Shown: piece after piece, positions 1-5,172 of the stretch | Layout: each line of letters begins with the position of its first letter | How positions within the stretch are numbered: the first letter of the stretch is position 1 | Source of the DNA: JBEKYD01 sp049509915 | Lineage (GTDB): Bacteria > Acidobacteriota > Terriglobia > Bryobacterales > Bryobacteraceae | DNA length: 9,548 bases | NCBI GenBank assembly: GCA_049509915.1 | Contig: JBEKZL010000281.1 | Location: 1 to 9,548 of the forward strand | Direction of reading: 5' to 3' | Program-made: the position numbers and the translations under genes | Notes under the pieces: model-generated | What the model saw: the letters and a program-made list of their open reading frames with translations, nothing else | The model's database searches: none | What the model was told of the DNA's origin: nothing

Positions 1-2
1 TT

Positions 3-119
3 GCCCTCCTGTGGGCAGCGTTTGACGAGGCTCCCGGCAAGGAATGGCTCGCCAACGTCAATTATAGGAGGGCGTTCTTCCTATTTCAGACTGCAAGAAC
101 CTGTCTTGGACAAGAGTGA
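3..119 (+). CDS. Possible 3' end of an unidentified gene (partial, open at left edge)
   Basis: Frame 3 is open from the window edge for 38 codons and ends at TGA 117-119. The residues (for example LLWAAFDEAPGKEWLANVN, then FFLFQTARTCLGQE) have a natural protein composition, but 38 open codons in GC-rich DNA is weak evidence. The stop falls almost exactly where recognisable similarity of the minus-strand ADOP pseudogene runs out, at about 120-130. That would fit a recombination or deletion junction between an older gene and the truncated permease. I do not recognise a family. It could equally be non-coding. Confidence 0.2.
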   Translation, partial: ALLWAAFDEAPGKEWLANVNYRRAFFLFQTARTCLGQE

Positions 120-120
120 T

Positions 121-1959
121 TCTATATATAATCGCGCCGCGCCTTTCCGAAGGAGGGGGAATGGGGCGGTCGACGCGTGAGACAATCGAGTTGTCTTCGC
201 CGATGCGCAGCGGGAAATTGTTGATGATTCCCGCCCCCTGGATTCCGGGCAAGGCGGATACCCTGGCAATCAGCGCCGCTTCGAACGTCCGGCTGTGTCC
301 CTTGTCGTAGCCCTGCAGTCACAAATCGAAAGAAGCCGAAACGGCACCGGCCGGCTCAAAGCCGAGGTTCATCGCCAGCGCGTGTTGCAAGCTGCGCACC
401 GCCAGCACCGAACAGATCACCAGAATGACGGAGAGCGCGATCTGTCCGGTAACAATAAGGTCGCGAACGCCCCAGCGGCGGAAGCGGCTTCCGGAGACGC
501 TCTTGAGGCTGGGAATCAAATCGGTCCGGATGGCGTGGAGCGCGGGCATCAAGCCGAACAATAGCGTGGCAGCCAGCGCCGCTGCCGCCGTAAAGCCCAA
601 CACGAGCGCATCCGGCCGAAGGGAGGTTACAAGAGGGAGATCGATGTTGACACGCCAGGAGCTGAAGAGTTTGCACGCACCGAAGGCAATCGCAACCCCC
701 GCCAGACCGCCCATGGCGGCCAACAACAGGCTTTCGGTCATGAGCTGGCGCAGCAGGCGAGCCTTGCTGGCGCCGAGGGCGAGGCGGATAGCGATTTCGC
801 GGCGCCGGTCGGCCGCGCGGGCCGTCAACATACCCGCCAGATTGACGCAGGCGAGCAGCAGCACCAGCCCCCCGATACCCATCAGCACCACGCCGAAACC
901 GGTAATCGGCCCGCGCAGCGCTTCGCCGATCAGCCCGGGCGCGGAAAGATGGAGCCGCGACTTGCGATCGAGCACGTCCGGATAGGCGTCGGCGAGTTGT
1001 CGCGCGATCCGGTTGAGATCGGCTTCGGCCTGGGCGCGCGTAACGCCTGGACGGAGGCGGCCCATGGCCCAGATGTTCGACGCGTAGCGGGAGTGTGGCC
1101 AGTCGTTGCCCGGCTCGATACGGGGCTCCATGGACATGGGGGTCCAATAATCGGCCGACACAATCAACTCCGTGCCCCCTAAGCCGGGCGGCGCGACGCC
1201 GATGACGGTGAAGGGATAGCCGTTGATTTTGACCCGGCGGCCAACCACGTTCGGGTCCTCCGCGAAACGGTTGCGCCAGAGGCGGTGGCTGATCACCAGG
1301 ACGGGATGGGCATCCGGCTTGTCGTCTTCCGCGGGTCCGAAGAAGCGGCCCAGGAGGGGCCTCACGCCGAGTGCCTCGAAATAATTGCCGCTGGCCTCGT
1401 TACCCCAGATGCGATAGTTTTCGCGCGCCTGGACGCTCATGCTGACGGGTATGTAGCGGTACGCGATGAGATTTGAGAAAACGCGGTTGCGGTCGCGAAG
1501 GTCGGTGTAGTTGGGATACGAAATGGTGACGGAGCGGGGGCTCCAGCTCAAAAAGGCCAACTGCTGGGGATCGCGAACGGGAATGGGGCGAAGCAGGACG
1601 TTGTCGACGAAAGTGAAGACGGTCGTGTTGGCGCCGATGCCCAGCGCCAGAGTGAGAACCGCCGCTGCCGTGAGGAGCGGAGTGCGGCGGAGCATGTGGA
1701 CGGCTTATCGCAGATCGCGTGCGCAGGTTTCGAGGTATGCCGTGCCGCGCCAGTCGCGGCATGCCTCCTGATGGAAAGAAACCGGGCCAATGACGCGGAG
1801 CGCCGCCAGCCGCGCCTCCGCCGGCGCCATGCCGGCCAGCAGGTTGCTTTCGATCTCCCGCTCCAGGTGATCTTGAAACTCGTCCTCGAGCGCGGCTTCG
1901 GCTTGCCGGCGCTGAAACAGCGACCGAAGCGTGTTCCGAACCATTGACAGCCAGCGCAT
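121..1959 (-). pseudogene. ADOP-type (MacB/FtsX-like) permease, broken by two stops and truncated at the C-terminus
   Basis: Reads as an acidobacterial duplicated orphan permease. An N-terminal soluble helical segment (MRWLSMVRNTLRSLF..., 84 codons, ATG at 1957-1959) is followed by the MacB periplasmic-core start with its first membrane helix (TPLLTAAAVLTLALGIGAN). After a large extracytoplasmic domain comes the first FtsX block (GGLVLLLACVNLAGMLTA, then RRREIAIRLALGASKARLL). All pieces lie in one frame. CARDLR is followed by TAA (1705-1707) and then AVHMLRRTP; family members usually read RDLRYALRMLRRTP, so a Tyr codon probably became TAA. After SASFDL a TGA (319-321) interrupts, and LQGYDKGHSRTFEAALIARV resumes in the same frame. 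Similarity fades near 120-130 and the frame stops at 58-60. About 610 codons remain against a usual 800-880, so the second FtsX half is missing. No ATPase is adjacent, as is normal for the family. The left boundary is approximate. Two independent stops plus truncation make it very likely nonfunctional. Confidence 0.88.
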
Positions 1960-1963
1960 AGTC

Positions 1964-1969
1964 CCTCCT
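1964..1969 (-). promoter_or_regulatory. Ribosome binding site of the ADOP permease, overlapping the padR stop codon
   Basis: On the minus strand AGGAGG lies 4 nt before the ATG at 1957-1959 and shares a base with the TAA of the PadR gene (1969-1971). The near-perfect Shine-Dalgarno and the 9-nt gap between genes mark a translationally coupled regulator-permease operon. This start signal is intact although the permease itself is broken. Confidence 0.75.
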
Positions 1970-2298
1970 TAAACCGCCTCGATCACCAGCCCGATCGCGC
2001 CCGAAAGCCGGTGCCAGTTGTCGAGTTCCGATTGCAGCCGCTTGCGGCCGGCGGCCGTCAGCGAATAAAATTTGGCGCGACGATGATTTTCCGAATCGCT
2101 CCATGCCGCCTTGATCCAGCCCTGATGCTCCAGCCGGTGCAAAGCTGGGTAGAGCGACCCTTGCTGCACCTGCAGGACGCTGCCGGATATCTGGACGATG
2201 CGTTTGGCAATGGCCCACCCATTCATCGGCTCGAGCGAGATCGTTTTCAGAATCAATAGATCAAGCGTGCCCTGAACGAGGTCTGTAGGTTTGCCCAA
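1969..2298 (-). CDS. PadR-family transcriptional repressor
   Basis: A 109-residue winged-helix protein, the usual length for the small subfamily-1 PadR proteins paired with ADOP permeases. Diagnostic PadR sequence is present throughout: an N-terminal GTLDLLILKTISLEPMNGW, the recognition-helix and turn region QVQQGSLYPALHRLEHQGW, a wing with RRAKFYSLTAAGRKRL, and a C-terminal amphipathic helix for dimerisation (LDNWHRLSGAIGLVIEAV). The start is a TTG (2296-2298) with AGGAG 7 nt upstream; no in-frame ATG precedes the conserved TDLVQGTLDLL. The gene is intact and sits 9 nt before the pseudogenised permease. A palindrome overlapping its promoter suggests autoregulation. Ligand and wider targets are unknown; with the permease broken, it may now control only itself or act elsewhere. 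Confidence 0.95.
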   Translation of the reverse strand: MGKPTDLVQGTLDLLILKTISLEPMNGWAIAKRIVQISGSVLQVQQGSLYPALHRLEHQGWIKAAWSDSENHRRAKFYSLTAAGRKRLQSELDNWHRLSGAIGLVIEAV

Positions 2299-2305
2299 GC
2301 GAAAA

Positions 2306-2310
2306 CTCCT
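2306..2310 (-). promoter_or_regulatory. Ribosome binding site fixing the TTG start of padR
   Basis: AGGAG on the minus strand with a 7-nt spacer to TTG at 2296-2298. This spacing, and the start of PadR homology right after the codon, support TTG as the real start. Confidence 0.7.
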
Positions 2311-2313
2311 CTC

Positions 2314-2348
2314 GACTATCTACAATACGAACATGTTTGTAGATAGTC
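2314..2348. repeat. Perfect 12-bp inverted repeat, probable PadR operator
   Basis: GACTATCTACAA (2314-2325) and TTGTAGATAGTC (2337-2348) are exact reverse complements separated by 11 nt. The whole 35-bp element lies just upstream of the padR start and covers nearly the whole minus-strand promoter. PadR dimers bind dyads of this kind upstream of their own genes, so autorepression is the natural inference. The arm-to-arm distance would place both half-sites on about one face of the helix. Confidence 0.75.
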
Positions 2349-2350
2349 AA
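2322..2350 (-). promoter_or_regulatory. Sigma-70-type promoter of the padR-ADOP operon
   Basis: On the minus strand TTGACT (2350-2345, 5/6 to consensus) is followed after exactly 17 nt by TATTGT (2327-2322, 4/6). Transcription would start near 2315, giving a short leader to the TTG at 2298. Both hexamers lie within or touch the arms of the inverted repeat, so a bound dimer would block polymerase directly. Confidence 0.65.
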
Positions 2351-2385
2351 GGGGAAAGAAACCAACAATGCCGGGATGGCGGCGG

Positions 2386-2427
2386 CATGGCCCAGATGTT
2401 CGACGCGTAGCGGGAGTGGGGCCGGTC
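2386..2427 (-). repeat. Scrap of a second ADOP permease gene (direct repeat of 1063-1104)
   Basis: This segment matches 1063-1104 inside the ADOP pseudogene at 40 of 42 positions, with 33 consecutive identities (2386-2418 = 1063-1095), in the same orientation. On the minus strand it reads DRPHSRYASNIWAM, against DWPHSRYASNIWAM in the permease. The two mismatches are CCA to CCC (silent) and TGG to CGG. Similarity stops abruptly on both sides. It is best explained as a leftover of another ADOP copy or an illegitimate duplication. Confidence 0.85.
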
Positions 2428-2431
2428 CACA

Positions 2432-2449
2432 GCCGACCCCCTGGTCGGC
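2432..2449. repeat. Small perfect hairpin
   Basis: GCCGACC (2432-2438) and GGTCGGC (2443-2449) form a 7-bp GC-rich stem with a 4-nt loop directly after the ADOP scrap. On the plus strand only a short T-containing tail (CTTTCC) follows, so it is a poor rho-independent terminator. Its function is unknown. Confidence 0.4.
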
Positions 2450-2589
2450 CTTTCCGCGGGCGAGATTGAGCGGAATTCGGCGAGACTCCCACGCCGCCTG
2501 GCCGCGATCTCGCCAGGCTTTGCTTTTGGCGGTTCCGCGCGCTACACTTAGCGCTTCAAAATTCCTCGTAGAATGCGAAGGGTTTATCC

Positions 2590-4242
2590 GTGAAACTCGC
2601 GCCGGTAGATTATGTCATTCTTGTCCTGTATTTCGCCTTTGTCCTAGGCATCGGCTGGAGGCTCCGCAAAGGAATCTCCTCCAGCGGCGACTTCCTCACC
2701 TCCGGACGTTCGGTCCCCGTCTGGATCACCAGCCTGGCCTTCATCGCGGCCAATCTTGGGGCGGTTGAGCTCATCGGCATGGCCGCTTCCGGCGCCAAAT
2801 ACGGTATCATGACCGCGCATTTCTATTGGCTCGGTGCCATCCCCGCCATGCTGTTTATGGGCATTTTCATGATGCCCTTCTATTACGGCAGCAAGGCCCG
2901 TTCGGTGCCGGAATACCTGAAGATGCGCTTCGACGAAAAGACCCGCGCGTTCAACGCCTTTTCCTTCGCCATCATGACCATCCTTGCCTCGGGCATCTCC
3001 ATGTATGCCCTGGGACTGTTGCTGCAACTGGTGCTGGGATGGAGCTTCACGGTTTCCGTGCTGGCTTCGGCTGCCATCGTGCTGGCGTACACTTTCCTCG
3101 GCGGGCTCACCAGCGCCATCTATAACGAGGTCCTCCAGTTTCTCCTCATCGTAATGGGATTCGCCCCGTTGGCCATCCTGGCGGTCGCGAAGGCCGGCGG
3201 CTGGCAGGGCATGGTCTCCCGCCTCCCGCCAAATATGGTGCACGCCTGGCGGTATATGGGCAGTCCCACCGAGAACCCCATGGGGGTCGAACTGTTCGGC
3301 ATGATCGCCGGCCTCGGCTTCGTGCTCTCGTTTGGTTACTGGTGCACCAACTTTCTGGTGGTCCAGCGCGCCATGGCCGCCGATTCGATGTCGGCCGCCC
3401 GCCGCACTCCGCTGGTCGGCACCCTCCCCAAAATGATTTTGCCCTTCATCGTGATCATGCCCGGCATTGCCGCGCTGGTTCTTTCGAAGATGAACCTGGG
3501 TTACGCTTTTCCTCTGAAAGCTACCGGCGGTCCCGACTACGACCAGGCCCTCACCACTCTGATGGCGCAATTCTATCCCGCCGGTATGTTGGGCGTCGGC
3601 TTGACCGGCCTCATGGCTTCTTTCATGTCCGGCATGGCGGGCAATGTCACGGCGTTCAACACCGTGTTTACCTATGACATCTATCAGAGCTACATCCGCC
3701 CCGGCGCACCCGACCGCCACTACCTCACGGTGGGCCGCGTTACCACCGTGGCGGGTGTGCTGTTATCCATCGGCGCCGCTTACCTGGCTACCCGCTACAA
3801 CAACCTGATGGACTTACTGCAGCTTGTCTTCGGCGTCGTAAACGCACCCTTGTTCGCGACTTTCCTTTTGGGCATGTTCTGGAAGCGCGCCACTGCCCAC
3901 GGCGCCTTCGCCGGATTGAGCATCGGCACCGCCGCGGCGCTCCTGACGCTGTCATCCACCGTCGCGGAGGGCAAGGGGGGCTGGATCGCCAATCTCTATA
4001 CATTCCCGTCGCAAATGGCGCAGAACTTCTGGATCGCCATCGTCGCGTTTACCACCTGTCTGGTCATCTCCATGGTGGTCAGCATGGTGACTTCGCCGCG
4101 TCCCGACAAGGAAATGGAAGGCTTGGTCTATGGCCTCACCAAGCTTCCATCCGACGACGCCGCTAAGTGGTACCAGCGGCCCGCGCCGCTCACTGTTCTG
4201 GTAGTAGTTTTGCTCCTCATCCTCAATATTTGGTTTAGGTGA
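2590..4242 (+). CDS. Sodium:solute symporter (SSS family, SGLT-like)
   Basis: A 550-residue inner-membrane transporter with about 13-14 hydrophobic segments and the LeuT-type SSS layout; full length. Family signatures are VDYVILVLYFAFVLGIGW (6-23), DFLTSGRSVPVW (34-45), AANLGAVELIGM (53-64), FLGGLTSAIYNEVLQ (169-183), GYWCTNFLVVQRAMAA (249-264), LPFIVIMPGIAALVL (284-298) and the TM8 region with TYDIYQSYI (361-369). Compared from memory with Vibrio vSGLT, one Na2-site serine pair reads SG (347-348) and the sugar-contacting Gln reads Glu60. The substrate is therefore uncertain; a sugar, sugar acid or other organic solute is possible. The GTG start is preceded by GAAGGG at about 7 nt and begins at conserved sequence. 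The gene ends 1 nt before a small membrane-protein gene, so the two are surely cotranscribed. It converges with the DUF4838 gene. Confidence 0.93.
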   Translation: MKLAPVDYVILVLYFAFVLGIGWRLRKGISSSGDFLTSGRSVPVWITSLAFIAANLGAVELIGMAASGAKYGIMTAHFYWLGAIPAMLFMGIFMMPFYYGSKARSVPEYLKMRFDEKTRAFNAFSFAIMTILASGISMYALGLLLQLVLGWSFTVSVLASAAIVLAYTFLGGLTSAIYNEVLQFLLIVMGFAPLAILAVAKAGGWQGMVSRLPPNMVHAWRYMGSPTENPMGVELFGMIAGLGFVLSFGYWCTNFLVVQRAMAADSMSAARRTPLVGTLPKMILPFIVIMPGIAALVLSKMNLGYAFPLKATGGPDYDQALTTLMAQFYPAGMLGVGLTGLMASFMSGMAGNVTAFNTVFTYDIYQSYIRPGAPDRHYLTVGRVTTVAGVLLSIGAAYLATRYNNLMDLLQLVFGVVNAPLFATFLLGMFWKRATAHGAFAGLSIGTAAALLTLSSTVAEGKGGWIANLYTFPSQMAQNFWIAIVAFTTCLVISMVVSMVTSPRPDKEMEGLVYGLTKLPSDDAAKWYQRPAPLTVLVVVLLLILNIWFR

Positions 4243-4243
4243 T

Positions 4244-4438
4244 ATGGACCTGAGAGTGCCTTCGGGCTGGTTCTTTACGATCCTCGGCCTCATCCTGCTG
4301 GGGATGGGCGTCTTCGCGCCGGAAACGCGCGCCAACCTTACGACCGCCAACGTCAACCTGTACTCCGGCGCCTGCATGCTTATCTTTGGCCTCTTTCTGC
4401 TGCTACTGGCCTGGCGCGCAACCCGGGGCCATCGGTAA
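4244..4438 (+). CDS. Small two-helix membrane protein, probable symporter partner
   Basis: A 64-residue protein starting 1 nt after the TGA of the symporter; AGGTGA overlapping that stop may act as a coupled ribosome site. Two hydrophobic stretches are clear: residues 9-24 (WFFTILGLILLGMGVF) and 39-57 (ending FGLFLLLLAW). They are joined by a polar, uncharged-to-weakly charged loop (APETRANLTTANVN). Positive charges at both ends (MDLR, WRATRGHR) predict a hairpin with both termini in the cytoplasm. I do not recognise a named family. Some SSS transporters have a small membrane-protein gene next to them (YhdT beside the pantothenate symporter PanF is one), so an accessory subunit is a reasonable inference, not a demonstrated one. 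Tight coupling and the well-formed topology make it very likely to be real. Confidence 0.8.
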   Translation: MDLRVPSGWFFTILGLILLGMGVFAPETRANLTTANVNLYSGACMLIFGLFLLLLAWRATRGHR

Positions 4439-5138
4439 GCTCAGGCCAAAGGCGCGCTTGCAAGCTTCGACTCACTTGCGACCTTCGGCGGCGGTGTCCA
4501 TACCCGGCTTGCCGTACTCGTATTGGATATTGGCCCGTATGGGGCACTTTGAGAAGTTGAAGGACGGCATTGATGGGCATCTCGCCCTCGTCCAGCGGGC
4601 CGATTGGCGCCGTGCCTCTTCTTGCCATCCTTGATGCGCGGCGCGGCGATGCTGTCGTGTTGTCGCCGTATGTGAGCCACGACGCCGTAGCCCCGGTTTT
4701 CTCTCCCGCGTTTGCAATGGGCTACGGCCGGGCGGGCGTCGTCTGTCCTCTGCCAAAGTTTCGACTGCTGACCGCATCGGATGTACATTGGCGAGGATGA
4801 ATCTCCTTCCCGTCTTCAATACCCGCAAGGCTTCTTGTTTGTTTGCCGCGAAATCGGGCAGATCACAGTGGTTCAGGTACGAGACATCCAGATCGAAACT
4901 CTTCCTCGGGAAGAAAACTCAGGTTCCGAGCGTCAGCGACGTGATATGTATCTCTGCCCTCAAGCCCGACACATCCCGGAAAATCAGAAGCCCGGCATCG
5001 CTACGCTTGACGGTGTTCGCCTTCAGTTCGGAATGCCGTTCGGCTTCCCTTAAGCCGCTGCGTTAGCCTTCGCCGGAATCCGCGCCTGTGGACGACAACC
5101 GGCCCGGCTCCGGTCCCCCGGACCACCGGCTTGGTCTT
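4439..5138. other. Gene-poor region without a recognisable intact gene
   Basis: About 700 bases separate the small membrane-protein gene from the terminator of the DUF4838 gene. Several frames on both strands stay open for 80-120 codons, but none has a good ribosome site or recognisable motifs, and they overlap one another. GC falls after about 4850 (29 of 60 at 4861-4920), resembling the DUF4838 gene more than the left half. Near 5110-5123 GGTCC-CCC-GGACC forms a short GC-rich hairpin. I see no terminator for the symporter operon. Confidence 0.5.
4472..5063 (-). pseudogene. Possible decayed reading frame of unknown function
   Basis: One minus-strand frame, bounded by TAA near 5063 and a stop at 4472, is interrupted once, by TGA at 4919-4921. 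The upstream part has protein-like sequence (SDAGLLIFRDVSGLRAEIHI, ending TSLTLGT). After the stop it resumes with FPRKSFDLDVSYLNHCDLPD and ALRVLKTGRRFILANVHP. Beyond about 4740 it becomes Arg-rich and looks like out-of-frame GC-rich DNA. There is no start codon with a ribosome site and I cannot name a family. It may be a remnant of a gene; an overlapping plus-strand frame (4781-5053) is the competing reading. Confidence is low. Confidence 0.2.
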
Positions 5139-5139
5139 G

Positions 5140-5159
5140 AAAAAGGCGATTCATCGCCT
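5140..5159 (-). terminator. Rho-independent terminator of the DUF4838 gene
   Basis: On the minus strand AGGCGA-TGAA-TCGCCT forms a 6-bp stem with a tetraloop, followed by an uninterrupted T tract (TTTTT, then C). It begins 13 nt after the TAA of the DUF4838 gene (5173-5175). Position and shape are typical of an intrinsic terminator. It suggests a monocistronic transcript. Confidence 0.7.
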
Positions 5160-5172
5160 ACGCAACCATGAC

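Larger units (their letters stand above)
2349..2589. other. Intergenic region between padR and the symporter gene
   Basis: About 240 bases between divergently transcribed units. It contains the ADOP scrap at 2386-2427, a small hairpin at 2432-2449 and a loose 8-bp inverted pair (2459-2466 with 2507-2514). I see no convincing plus-strand promoter for the symporter. GAAGGG about 7 nt before the GTG at 2590 is a reasonable ribosome site for that gene. Confidence 0.5.

Noticed and set aside
356..1147. 263-codon minus-strand open frame
   Set aside because: Alternate-frame shadow of the ADOP pseudogene, Arg/Pro/Ala rich, no family features.
1400..2218. 272-codon minus-strand open frame across padR and the permease
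   Set aside because: Overlaps both recognised genes in another frame; composition is Arg/Ala/Pro/Ser rich and no start signal is present.
2432..2449. Hairpin as a terminator
   Set aside because: No T tract on either strand and no gene ends just before it.
2569..2574. TAGAAT as -10 of the symporter gene
   Set aside because: It would start transcription near 2581, leaving the ribosome site outside the transcript, and no -35 sits at a proper distance.
2644..3720. 358-codon minus-strand open frame opposite the symporter
   Set aside because: Entirely antisense to a well-identified transporter gene; rich in His, Gly and Glu as expected from a GC-rich shadow frame, with no motifs.
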